From Amaurobius ferox (lineage: Eukaryota > Arthropoda > Arachnida > Araneae > Amaurobiidae): a DNA stretch of 64,000 nt. This document shows positions 1-11,654 of the stretch, piece after piece. The number at the start of each line of letters is the position of its first letter. Positions within the stretch are counted from its first letter, which is position 1. The position numbers and the translations under genes were made by a program. The notes under the pieces were generated by a model, which saw only the letters and a program-made list of their open reading frames with translations, searched no databases and was not told where the DNA came from. The stretch covers positions 158,357,750 through 158,421,749 of the forward strand of contig OX578135.1 in NCBI GenBank assembly GCA_951213105.1, in the 5' to 3' direction.

Positions 1-643
1 AGAACGGATTTGTGCAAAAATCGCAGAAAATGGCGTTTTAACATTCAATAAATATAAAACTAAGTTGAATTTAAAAAAATCTCGATGAGGTGTTTGCTAT
101 CGGTAGCCGAGGTACTTCTGTATCAACTGCCATGTCGGTACGACGCTTTGATTTTTCGTTACAAATAACACAAACATATTTTACTATTATTAGAGATTTT
201 GCGCGAAGAATTGACTCTCGTAAGGTTTTTAATGTTAGTAAAGAAGAAAACCATTTTAAAGTTTTCTTTCCTTTATTATCAGTTCCACTGCATATATTCA
301 AGTTTTAGACGGATTTTGCGAATTCTAAATTTCGAGAGATTTACTTTATATAATTTTATGAATATCTTAAATAAAAAAAAATCGGTCTGGAATCATGTGA
401 ATTACAAAATCTCCTAGTACATTATATAATGTATTTACATAAAACCCCATAGTGGTATATACCAACATACCGACTTAAGTTATCTTTTCCAAACCTCACA
501 CCTTTGTCCTATCTTTCATGCAATGTATTTTCACATAAAATTTTATATACGTATGCATTCGTGCTTAAGTTATGTCCATACACGACGAGGGAATAGAGGT
601 CAACATCGTTTCGTCAAAATATCGAATTCGAGCATTAATTATT
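1..643. other. No gene recognised
   Basis: AT-rich sequence with only short chance reading frames (up to about 75 codons) lacking any recognisable domain. No repeat shared with the rest of the window was noticed. Confidence 0.5.
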
Positions 644-1603
644 TCCACTACATACATTGTATACTGTATAGTGAAAGTACTGTGACGGGGGTTGAAAATT
701 CGAAATTAAGTTTTGACGGAAAAGCACGTTTCAAGCATCTCTGAACTCAAACTGAATGTGTCTAAAGTGATATCTGTGTGTGAGTATGTATGTTAGTGTA
801 TGTGTGTAATATTCCGTGTGTATGTATGTCCGTGAGTCTGTGGATACGATATCTCATAAACAAATGAAACATTTCGAAAATAATTTGGTACGAATATTGC
901 AATTAGTGAATATAGGAGCCCCATTAATTCTAAACTCTATCGAATGTTCAGAAGATCCTCAAAATCTCGAATGAATTTTTCAAAACATCACTAAAAATTC
1001 ACAACCCTTAATAATGATAAATAAATAATCATATCAGACGTAATTATTTTTTACGAAACGAATGATACAAACCTTAGAACACTGGCGTGAACCATTCTCG
1101 AGATATTACGCGTTTTGGAAATAAATTCATCAAAAAGAAATTACATGAAATTGAAAAAAGTAGCAAGTGTCCAAGGTTAATAGAATATATATAAGATATT
1201 CTACGGACCTTGGTAAGTGTCAGCCAATATGTTTACTTTCCATACGCAATATTATGGAACAAATTTATTAACATCGTTCTAATGAATCAAGTTCGCTCCA
1301 TTAACTAGAGACGATACTTTTTGTAAGTTTTGCATTTTGACACCAAGCAATTCGCCAATAGTCATTTATTTTATAGGATATTAATTAAATGTGAATTGCA
1401 TTTTGATAAGGATATTACACGTGAGTATGAAGAAGTCATTCTGCTTGGGCTAATAATTTGCCGAAAGCTCCCAATTCGAATTTACTTATCGTCAATTCAA
1501 TGTCAAAAATATTGTGCTGTGGATCTTTCACACCATTATTTCTCTGTAACAGAAGTAAAATCATTGCATTATGCAGGGAAAGTCATGTGCTGTCCACACC
1601 AGA
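644..1603 (-). mobile_element. Hairpin-ended repeat family A, diverged copy (A1)
   Basis: It reads in reverse relative to the copy at 33262-34264. The CGAAAATTCGAATT-type block near 690, a GT-rich microsatellite at 775-835 and the end block GTCATGTGCTGTCCACA near 1582 are all recognisable, but many internal positions differ. No coding capacity. Older than the 33-36 kb copies, judging by divergence. Confidence 0.65.
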
Positions 1604-1608
1604 TCTTT

Positions 1609-1609
<1 letters not shown>

Positions 1610-1652
<43 letters not shown>
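1610..1652. repeat. (TA)n microsatellite
   Basis: An uninterrupted TA tract between the end of family A copy A1 and the PLE that begins near 1934. TA tracts recur beside PLE copies in this window. Confidence 0.9.
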
Positions 1653-1655
<3 letters not shown>

Positions 1656-1933
1656 AATTATTTTATTTCCATTTTTATTAACACTAATGTAACTTAATGT
1701 AACTATTTCATTATGTTTTCTATTATTTTGTAATTTCCTCCTGTTTTTCATTAGGATTAGGATTTATATGGACTTAGTTGTTTATACTTATATATAAGCA
1801 ATTATTTTATTATTATTCTCTCAATGTTATATTGTCATACTAATTTTATTTATACTATTATGAATCACACTACTTATATGATTCAGTGACTGACAAACAT
1901 ATTTATACTTATTTTTATATAATTTGATAAATA

Positions 1934-4446
1934 TTGCCCGGTATTTTCAACTTATGTTGGGAATTGTTTAGACTGATATCAAATTACCAACATTGTGCTA
2001 TGGATAGTTTTGAATATAATAATTACCCCACTAAAAATTATAATTTCAATAAATGTAAGAATAAAAATTGCAAAACATGCCCATCTGCTTCTAAAACTCA
2101 AATTACGAACCATAATAGCCATCTGCCTTTCTGTAAAATTTTTAATTGCATCTATCGATTATCTTGTAACATTTGCAATTATCATATATTGAACAAACTA
2201 GTAATCCCATTCATCTACGTATGAATGTTCATAGAGATCACGTCAAAAAATATATCCTCAATAATAATTTTCTTCCTACTTCCAATAAAATAGAATATAA
2301 ACACTTTGTTAAACATGGTTTTGAAAATATCACAGTACATATTTTGGATATAAAAACAAATACAGCAGATAGGATTTATTTTGGAAACTACTATATTAAA
2401 TTAAATTGTACTCTTTTTCCATACGGATTAAATAAAGTATATCTAAATGGTAATATTGTAAAAAATAATTTTGTAGATAATAAATATTCTATTTTTAATC
2501 ACCTATTTTTGAAACCCCATTTTAATAATAGTAAATCAGTCAAATTCAAAATATTTAAACGTAGCAAGGGAAATTCCTTAATAAATGATCATAAAGCTGA
2601 GATAATTTGTTTATATAATAAATTTAATAGTACTTTTCAATGGAAATTGATAAAATCCTGGGTTTTTGCGGTAAAGAAAAAACATTTAAATAAAGTTTAT
2701 GCAATTTTCTTAAAATTAAATCTTGCTAATGAACATTTTAATCATATTTTCTATGATTTGCTTATTACAAGATCAAAGTATTTAAATTTAAAACTTAATC
2801 AATATCATCTTAATAATATGTCTACTAATTCATATTGCGTAATCTCTTTCAAGCATCCCATTTATAATTCAGTAAACTTTGGTCATCTATTTAACAAATT
2901 CAAGCATTTAATGTCTATTGGAGATTTGAGTGTATCAAAGACCTTTAAATACAACAAGCCTATAGGTAGATCAATATTTTATTATAATGAAATTTCACAA
3001 TCTCTCTCTATAGATCATAATTCTAAGTCAATTTTATATAATGAATGTATTTGTAAAGTAAACGATTATGCTAAGTTTCTAAATCCAGACTTGGGGCATA
3101 CAGTTACAGGAAACTTAGGTATAGTTAAAGACATTTCTTTAAGAACCATTATGTTTCTTGGCACTAAATTCAAGTTACCCTCTTGTAATAATTCTTTTAA
3201 AGTTTTAAAATCAATAAATCTTTATTTTGATAAATATATATATATAAATTAACTTCTAAATATGCTTTGCCTTTAGAGGCATTTAATATGTGGAAATTTA
3301 CTTTATTAGAATTTATTTTAAAAATGCTATTAGTAGTATTAAATTGTCTAGATCTATATATAATATTGATAATATTAAACACTCCATTAATGATTTACAA
3401 AGATCTTTTGCTATCACTTATGTTGATAAAGCCTCTAATAATTATGCTATTATCTGTAGAAAATTTCATATACAATTTCTGTTAGATTATTTAAATAATA
3501 GTCTTTTTAAACTTGATTTACATTCCATTAATAGTATCAAATTGAAAATTATCAATATGTATAGTGATTTAAATATTAAATATAAATTTCTTAAATTTCC
3601 ATATATATAATGCTTATTCCAAAATTTCATAAAAATCCTATTCAATTTAGAACAGTAACTAGTGGTCATAATACTTACTTTACTACTGCAAGTAAATTAC
3701 TACTAATATCTTTAAATCAAATAAATGATAGTTTATGTCAGTCTAGCTATAATTACCTTATTCTAAATAATAGTAAAGAATTAAAGAATAAATTAACATC
3801 ACTTAGAAAACTAATAGGATTTCAAACTTTTGATTTTAAAGATCTTTTTAATAATGTCAAGATCTCAGACCTGTATGATATAATTTTAGCTCTATACAAT
3901 GCTTATATTACTAATCTTTCAACTCAAACCAGTGTTATAAATTTTCCTGAACTTCTACACTTTATTATTTTCAATAATTATATTTATCACTATGAGCAGT
4001 CTTTTACATCAATAGATTATACATTATACAGATATGTTGATGATCTGATTTGCTTAGTTTATACTGAAAATTGTGTCATAGATATAGATTTCTATCCAGA
4101 CAACTTGGAATTAATGCCAAATGAAGCTACTATTAGTAAAAATATTAATTTTTTGGATTTAAATCTTATTATTGAACCTTCTAATAGAATTGTTACTAAT
4201 TTACATGATAAAAAAGACTATTTTAATTTTAACATTAATAAAATCTTACCATTTAATTCCTGCAAGTCGATTCCATTGTTTAGAAATATTATACTTAATC
4301 AGCTTTTTAGAATTTATGGATTATCTGATGAAAAAGTTCATGCTATGCATATAACTAATCTAAAAATTACCAACAAATTATATAAATATCCAGCTTATTT
4401 AGTAAATGGTATAGTTAAAAAGTTTAGATTAGCTGGATTTTCATGA
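1934..4446 (+). mobile_element. Penelope-like retroelement with N-terminal GIY-YIG (Naiad-like), degenerate
   Basis: Three consecutive blocks make up one retroelement ORF. 1990-2190 has a Cys cluster (KCKNKNCKTC) and IYRLSC. 2173-3252 follows after a frame change with YIEQTSNPIHLRMNVHRDH and FPYGLN, a GIY-YIG-type nuclease, then a long linker. 3290-4446, after further frame changes, has PLE reverse-transcriptase motifs: DKASNNYAIICRKF, IPKFHKNPIQFRT, FDFKDLFNN and YRYVDDL, then NFLDL. The nuclease precedes the RT, as in the permuted Naiad/Chlamys PLE clade, unlike classical Penelope. Damage: frameshifts near 2190 and 3250 and a stop at 3608. RT motif B (GIPMGGG region) is deleted between YEQSF and YRYVDD. 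GNYYI appears where the family usually has a catalytic Glu. Not functional. Confidence 0.82.
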
Positions 4447-4888
4447 ATTCTATTCATAGTTTTTTATATTAGCCTGACATCTCCATACTCTTGTTTTAAT
4501 AATATTTTAATTTTACATCCATTTAAACATTTGCCTTTCTATTATTAGCCCCTCCTTATTGTTGCTCTGATTGTATATTATCACTTAATCTTGCCTTTTC
4601 GCATACTGTTACTTATTTCTTACGAATGGCAACAGTAGATCATATCTTTTTTCTTTGAGAATGGCAACACTAGTCTCTTCATTCTGGGTTCCCGGGTTCG
4701 ACAGTTTCGTGCATTTGTTGTGTTATATTTCAGGTATTCTTGTTTCCTTTTATTTTTTTCTTTATCTATGTTGTCCAAGTAGAAATAGTTTATAGATATA
4801 ATATATCTATTTCTTCAGAAACATACATTTTTGTGTTTCCTTCAACAAAATACGGACTTGAGAAAGAGTTTTGGAGAAGTGAACAAAT

Positions 4889-5111
4889 CCACGTGTATAG
4901 CATTAATGCTAGGATTTCATTTATTTTTATTTTTTCCTTTCCATACCATTGCTTTTTGATGATTTATTTAACTTGATAATTCGAAATTTGTTTTTATATT
5001 TTTTTTCAGATTGTAGATTTGCAGATTTATACTTTTATTTTGTAAGCTTGTTAGAAAGTTAGGTTTTTCGAGTTACAGCTTCTCACTTTTCTCAATGGAC
5101 TTTCAAACTAT

Positions 5112-5189
<78 letters not shown>

Positions 5190-5262
5190 TTGAACGATTT
5201 TAATCGAAAATTATGCATAAACTACTGTATGTACAAAAAAACCCATCTCTAGCATATCTGTT

Positions 5263-5310
<48 letters not shown>

Positions 5311-5540
5311 CCTAGCGCCCTTGTCCACGTGTATAGCATTAATGCTTGGATTTTCTTATGTTTTTCTATTATCATTTCTATACCATTGAAATTTGTTGAT
5401 TTTCTTTAACTTGATGACTCGAAATTTATATTTTTTTTCCATTTGATTGAATATTTGCTGTTTTATACTTTTATTTTGTGGGTTTGTTAGAAAATTAGGT
5501 TTTTCGAGTTGCAACTTCTCGCTTTTCTATTATTGGACGC
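4889..5540. repeat. Pair of ~210-bp direct repeats around TA tracts
   Basis: 4889-5100 and 5325-5540 are diverged direct copies. Both start CCACGTGTATAGCATTAATG and end with a block resembling AGGTTTTTCGAGTT followed by CTTCTC. Between them lie (TA)n tracts at 5112-5187 and 5268-5308. Because the pair begins about 440 bp after the PLE at 1934-4446, it could be a PLE terminal (pLTR-like) duplication. That is inference. Confidence 0.6.
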
Positions 5541-5649
5541 AACCTTTTTATTCAGTATGTGGATATTTTCTATAATAAATGTTACAGTACATTGAATATT
5601 TATGTGTTGATATATTTAGTTATTGGCAATTGCTTGAATCTTCCTCCCT

Positions 5650-6010
5650 TTAAGGTCAACGCCTCCTTCCGCAGGAAAGCCTAACGCAATACTTTGTGGC
5701 TATAACTGAAAGACAACGTACTAAGCGTGCACAAGTGAACAAAATGGAAATAAATCAGCAAAATCGTTGATACTTAAATACACCGAGTATTGACAGCTGC
5801 TTTGAGTTATTTTTTAGCGTTAAAGCATGTAGGCCTCATCTCTCCGCTCTATTATCTTTTTGCGTTCATCTTTCCTACAGCTGCAAAAACAGCAAAGATT
5901 GAAAAAAAAAAGTAGATGACAAAAAAATACACAGAAAGTTGTGGAATATAACCAGATCTGCGCAAGATAATACAACACTTACTACGATGTTTCGGCTTAT
6001 GTAAGTTTTA
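5650..6010. repeat. Dispersed repeat D, copy 1
   Basis: Shares a collinear block with 10858-11210: TTGACAGCTGC, then a CTCATCTC/CTCGTCTC segment, then TTTCCTACAGCTGCAAAAACAG. The two copies are diverged. The family is unassigned and no reading frame was seen. Confidence 0.55.
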
Positions 6011-6421
6011 ATCTCCTTTTACGGGAAAGTTATGGCAATTTCAATCTCCTGTTGGAACAATGCTATTATTTCTTGTTTTCAACACTAATAAAGGGGTATT
6101 TAAAATAAAATAAATATGATATGGAGGGTTAGATCATTTAACTATTGTTATAGTTCAACTAATTTGAAGTGAAATTAATTAAACAATTAGAATAGAAATT
6201 TCTCAGAATGTTTGTTAAAATTAAAAAAGAAATACTTATGACTATGAAATGTCTCAAACACACACACTATAGGGAGTTTACTTTTAACGCTTAGAAACAA
6301 TTAGTTAGATTCTGTGATTAAATGTTGGCTCCTGAATCACGCCTGTACATGCTTACCTAAAAACCACTCCAACTGTAAAAAATTGCTATAATTGACTTAC
6401 ATACGCTACCTTAAAAAAAAA

Positions 6422-7401
6422 TCTGATGTGAGCAACACATGACTTTCCTTATATAATGCAATGAATTTACTACTTTTACAGTTAAAAAAATGTTATTCTT
6501 ATAGTAGATACTTGTATTCTTTCCAAGATATTGAATTTCCTTCAATTAGTCGTCATTCTCATTGATTTAGCGTCATTTTTATCCATTTGGTGAGATTTTT
6601 GTTAATTTGGCAACAGTTAAAAATGTCGCCAAGTTGGTGACATTCCACCAATTTCGTCGCCAAAATCTCGCCAAGCGTTATGGACAAAGAAATAAGTTAT
6701 TCTTACAGCAGATAAATGACTATTGGCATTCAAATACAAAAGTATTACTCAAAGTATCTTTTTTCCTGAATGGAACGAGCTAGTTCCACGAGAATGATGT
6801 CACTAAATTTATCGCATGATATTACATATGAAAAGTGAACAGGTTTTTCAATAGGAAATATTTTTTTTTAATTTTATGACTTTTTGATAATTTGCTTAAA
6901 AAATGTGCAATATCTCGAGAACGGTTCATGTTAGCATTCTAAAATTTATGTCAATCGTTTCCTAATGAAAAATTACATAAGAAATGTCTATTTGCGTAAC
7001 TTTATTAGCGGTTTTGATTTTTTGACGATTTTTTCAAAATTTCACTCGAAAATTTAGGGGGGTGCTGAATATTCGATTGCGTATAAAAACAATAGGCTTC
7101 CAGTGTTTACGGATTGTGATTTTTGTACTAAATTTCATTCGAATCGGTCCATTCGTTCGTCAGTTATCGTCTCCACAGGCTCACTGACACACACACACAC
7201 ACACACATACACACACTTTCACACACACACACACATACTTTCAAACACACACACACACACACACACACAGACATCACTTCAAAAATGTTTGATTCGTAAT
7301 AAGGGATGCTTGAAGCGTGCTCTCCGGTCGAAAACTCGAATTCGAATTTTCGACCCCGTCACAATACTTTCCTTATACATTATGTATATAAGGAGAGTAA
7401 C
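6422..7401 (+). mobile_element. Hairpin-ended repeat family A, full-length copy (A2)
   Basis: It begins TCTGATGTGAGCAACACATG, a short hairpin, and ends with ACTTTCCTTATACATTATG followed by TATATAAGGAGAGT, a long hairpin. About 150 bp before the 3' end is a (CA)n tract (7190-7268) followed by the shared CATCACTTCAAAAATGTTTG block. No transposase is encoded, so it is non-autonomous. The structure (end hairpins, internal microsatellite, no coding) resembles Helentron-associated elements, but this class is an inference. Confidence 0.7.
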
Positions 7402-7492
7402 AAGGGCAGGGCGACGCTGCCTCTTTGACCGCTGTCTTACTATATTGAGTTTCTGCACCAATTTAATAGCATTTATTTTAATACTAGAAATA

Positions 7493-7560
7493 TGATGCCA
7501 AAACCGGGGATCGAACCCGGACTTCCTGAATTGCGCCTAGGAGTGCCAACATCTCAATGT
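7493..7560 (-). repeat. tRNA-like fragment (T-arm intact), probably SINE relic
   Basis: On the minus strand the T-arm CCGGGTTCGATCCCCGG is perfect and is followed by TTTTGGCA. The anticodon and D-arm regions do not fold into a credible tRNA and no matching acceptor 5' strand was found. A tRNA-derived SINE or pseudogene fragment is more likely than a tRNA gene. Confidence 0.45.
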
Positions 7561-8681
7561 AGACCTATTTGGAATTACTATAATTATCTCATATATCTTT
7601 TAATGCATATCTTTTTATTCCTATCCTTTAAACCAAAACTATATACGCAAATATATATGTTCATATGCTCTAATACATATGCTCTATGTCTATGATATGT
7701 TACACCAGCCAATTTTGGAATTTGGGTATTTATTGTTTATGATTTCTGTTTCAATGTTATTAAAAGTCCTGTTTCAATATTTCCTATTGTCTTTTTAAGT
7801 ACAAATTTTGTTAATTAAGTTTGTTTTTGTAAACTATTGTTTATTACTGTATTCGTGAAACTTTGATCATATTTGTAAAACTGTCAGTCTAAAGGAATAT
7901 ATTTCTTCACTTGTTACTTTTGGTCTAATAAAATCCCCAAAACTGCTCTATACCCTTGTGTGTGGGCTGTGTGAAGTGCATAATTATTTTACAACACATA
8001 CGTATATTAGTTCTTGCTACTAACACAACTAATGACTTTAAATATATAAAACATAGTGTTCTCTGTGGTACTAAACTAAACAAATATGTTTAATTAGACA
8101 TTTTTTGTGTGTGTGGGGGGGGAGGGGTATCTTTTAAATCAGGGGATCAACTGTAAAATCAGTAAAGCTGACCTCTTTGCTTTAAGGGGAAAATTCAAAG
8201 TTAAGTCATGAATCGAATTAATTATTTTATTCTTACTATTATTAAAAGAGTCAATACTTTATGAATCCTTTAAACCACAAATATCTTGGTATCAGCTCTT
8301 AAGAGTTATAATACATCATTCTTGAAATATCAGAAATCTTACTTTCCTTGCAAAGAAGGCTCGAAAGAAAATTGATATGGGTTTTCTATATACAATTAGA
8401 AGAGCCAACTGATTTTCAATGAGATGAAATTATAAAACTACAACATTTATTATTGTTTCCCCACAAAATCAAAATTCGCTAATTTCTAGCAAAAACCATG
8501 TATTGGAAAAGAAAACAGTTAATACCGAAAGTTTGATAACAGTAATTTTTTTACATTAAGTGACACTCAAAATTCGAAAATATCCGAAGTCATTCTTTTC
8601 TCTTTAGCAACTGTCAATTTCTCGCACATTTTACTACACCTACATTCATAAAGATTTGACCTCTCATTGTTTGTCCATATA
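7561..8681. other. No gene recognised
   Basis: AT-rich sequence with a G-run (GGGGGGGGAGGGG) near 8115. No domain, RNA or repeat match to the rest of the window was noticed. Confidence 0.45.
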
Positions 8682-10825
8682 CAGAATGTCCCAAAAAGAT
8701 TGAAACGTTCTTTAATTCTTTACCTGTTGGAGCTAAGTGGGTAATATAAATTGCAAAAATGTTGAAAGTAAAGTAGGAAATAAAACTACGTTAATGAAAT
8801 AGTCCTCCAATTCATTTTCAAAAAGTTACACATTCTAAATTTTTATACGACCCCCTTAGACAAATTCGGTCAATCAGAAAATTTTTATTTTTAATGCAAC
8901 AAGATCATTAAAAAAACCGCATGTCTGTATCTTTAAAATCAACTGAATTATGAGAAAGGAAAAAATCTGACTTATGACACTTTTCCGTACCATGTGAAAA
9001 GCTGTTCCATCAGTGAAAATAGGGATCATAAACAAATTGACGATGGAAATTGTTTAGATAAAAATAAAGTACTTAAAAGTACTTAATTATTGAAAAAGTA
9101 CTTAGTTATTGTGAAAAGTACTTAAGAATCCGTGATTGCATCGTGAGCCTACGCGGAATTCGCAAAAATGTCTCCTATGAATTATCATCCAATTTTATCT
9201 TTTTTGTGATATGTCACAAATTTACATTTCTAATTTGATATAAGGTCCCCATTCACAATGTTCAATTTTCAATTAAATATAACTCCTCAATTTTAAAGAT
9301 ACAGATATGTGGTTTTTAATACGTTACAACATAGTTGAAAAGTGTTTATGACTTTGTTCATTCTGTCTGTCTGCCTGTCTGTCCTTTAGCACGATAACTG
9401 TCGTAAAAATGACTTTATCAAAATGAAATTTTAGTATGTTGTTCAGACGGTCTGTTGGACTCATGGGAATATAAATGAATGATATCGCCCAATTAGTTTT
9501 GGATTGAACCCGGGTTGAAAGATGAAATACATTGAACCCTATGGGACCTAATTTTTCAAACATTTTTTAAGAGGATTTAAAATTCACAAATTGCTTCGAA
9601 AGTTTAAGGAAATATTCAAATTATCCCATAAAATATATAAAAAAATTCAGCAAAATATATTCAGTAGTTTTTTAAATAAAAATTAAAATAATAATTACAT
9701 CCTTTATATGAAGAGATCACGTGCCCCACTTCAAAATAAAATATGGCATCCATCTTGTGTCAAAATCGAGATTTTTAAAGTTCTTTTTAATTCATATTTA
9801 ATGTTGTATCCGTCCTAAAACCGCTTTATTTTTGCTTCAATTCTGTACATCTACATCCTGAAACAACGCAATTACAATATAATTGAGTTTAAATGATCAT
9901 CCAACTTTGATTATTTCTACAACGAAGCCTACTTTTCACTTATAGAGGATGTAAATACCAAAAGATTTAGAATAAGTTGTATAAGAATTGCTGCACTTCT
10001 TTAACACAAAATTATTTAGCCCATGGAGTCTGCAATATAGCTGATATGAATGAAACAATCATTGATTTTACAGAGAAGCAAACGATTTTTTGATGAAGTT
10101 TTGGGCATAGAGTTAAATTACTTGTACCTCCATGGTTTTAAGTTTTAAATAAAATTAATTATTATTGTATTGTGATGAATAAAAAGAATGGAAAAATGTT
10201 TGTGAATGAAATGCTGTTTTTATTTAAAGAGCCGGCCGATTTATATTTCGATGACATCATTTGAAAGAGCTCATTTTTTTCGATGAAGTTTTCAAATATA
10301 ATAAATTATTGTAGTATTATGATAATTTCAAAAATATTACCGAGGAATGTATCGTATTTCAGAGATGTTTAAACCAGGCAATGTATATTTCAATGCCGTC
10401 ATTTGAATGAAGTTCATTTTTCTCGATGATGTTTAAAGTTTTCAAATATAATACATTAATGTAATATTGTGATAATTTTAAAAATATTACCGAGGAATGT
10501 ATCGCATTTTAGCATTTTAGAGATGTTTAAATAAAATTGCATTGAAGTTGAAAAGTGTTTCATAATCAATGCTTTATGCATGATTGATCTTTCTTTTTTT
10601 AATGATCTTGTTACATTAAGAATAAAACTTTTCTGATTGACTAAATTTGTCTAAGGGGGTCGTATAAAAATTTAAAAAGTGTAACTTTTTGAAATTTAAT
10701 GGGAGGACTATTTCATTAACGTAATCTTATTTTCTACCTTACTTTCAATATTTTTATTTACATTACCCACTTATCTCCAACAGGTAAAGAATTAAAGCGC
10801 GTTTCAATCTTTTTGGGACACCCTG
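8682..10825. mobile_element. Mariner-type non-autonomous element, copy 1, with nested repeat E
   Basis: The left end CAGAATGTCCCAAAAAGATT and right end (AATCTTTTTGGGACACCCTG) are inverted repeats flanked by TA. The inverted similarity extends about 250 bp inward, including the block around TTACCTGTTGGAG. TA flanks and CAGGGTGTCCCAAAA termini are typical of IS630/Tc1/mariner elements. No transposase reading frame remains. Its right half is interrupted by repeat E (about 9325-10594). Two shorter relatives lie at 14844-15686 and 37651-37959. Confidence 0.8.
9325..10594 (+). mobile_element. Unclassified repeat E, copy 1 (nested)
   Basis: About 1.27 kb, collinear with 38340-39639. Both start near AGTTGAAAAGTGTTTATGAC and end near AGTGTTTCATAATCAATGC, then GATTGATCTTTCTT. 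The segment GTTGAAAAGTGTTT therefore occurs in direct orientation at both ends. 10230-10373 and 10374-10531 are an internal tandem duplication (ATTACCGAGGAATGTATCG in each). No coding region and no clear inverted repeats. It sits inside a mariner-type element, so it inserted later than that element. Confidence 0.65.
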
Positions 10826-10857
10826 TATACATTACCTACTGATTCAAGTCTTCATTC

Positions 10858-11210
10858 ATAAGGTCAACGTTTGCCTGTGGAGAAAAATTCAACACATTGA
10901 CAATGTTTGGTGATCATGACAGAACGCCAACTTATATAACCAGTACTACGAAATGGATGAAAATCTGATAAAAAAATATCTTTTATTTATTAATAACTTT
11001 GAGAACATTGACAGCTGCGTAGAGTTACTCTTTGATGCCAAAACATGATGCCTCGTCTCCCCAATCAGTAAATACGCCATTATCTCTTTACGTCAGTCTT
11101 TCCTACAGCTGCAAAAACAGAAGAATTGAACAAAGAAATTTACGTATAAGGTCATGAAACACTGAGCAGAAAAATAGAAAACTTCGAGCATTGTTTTGAC
11201 TCTTGTAAGT
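10858..11210. repeat. Dispersed repeat D, copy 2
   Basis: Diverged copy of 5650-6010; the best-conserved part is TTTCCTACAGCTGCAAAAACAG near 11100-11121. It starts about 33 bp after the mariner-type element ends. Confidence 0.5.
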
Positions 11211-11382
11211 ATGAGTAGTTTTTTTTTAAGTAGCAACGATTATGAAGCCATATCAATACCAGCTATGAGCAGAATTGTTTTAAATTTCACGGCTTGTTTA
11301 AGTGGTCCGAATCTCAATGTCATTGCCTCTTTATAAAATTAATTTAATGAAAACTCCAGCTCTGGTCTTGTCCAGGGCCAGA

Positions 11383-11460
11383 TTAATGTAGGGGACCCAA
11401 GGACACGTCCACAGAGCCCCCATTACAAAGAGGCCCCCAAAAGCCGCCTTATGTAAAAAA
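11383..11460 (+). mobile_element. Possible hAT terminus fragment
   Basis: CAGGGCCAGATTAATGTAGG followed by GGACCCAAGG and GGCCCCC runs resembles hAT-type termini that begin CAGGG. I could not find the other end, so boundaries and identity are weak. Confidence 0.3.
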
Positions 11461-11654
11461 GAGCAAATTAAACTATAGTACATTTTTATAAAAATAAATA
11501 AACAAACATAAATTAGGCGTAAATAATATTTTACATTATCATATTATTGAAAAAATATTTTATGAAGTAACTTTTCAAGTACAATAAAACCTGATTAAAT
11601 GACTGCTTAGTCTATTTATCACGATAAAGTAAAAAGTATAGGATTAAATTTAAT

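Noticed and set aside
7103..7495. His-Thr-rich frames over CA tracts (also 33946-34164, 35434-35616, 36327-36683, 53850-54224)
   Set aside because: They recur because the same family A repeat recurs. The open frame comes from the CA microsatellite and is not conserved between copies.
7493..7560. Functional tRNA gene on the minus strand
   Set aside because: Only the T-arm is convincing; the acceptor, D and anticodon stems do not pair.
9505..9525. tRNA T-arm at TTGAACCCGGGTTGAA
   Set aside because: A simple palindrome inside repeat E, also at 38510, with no other tRNA features.
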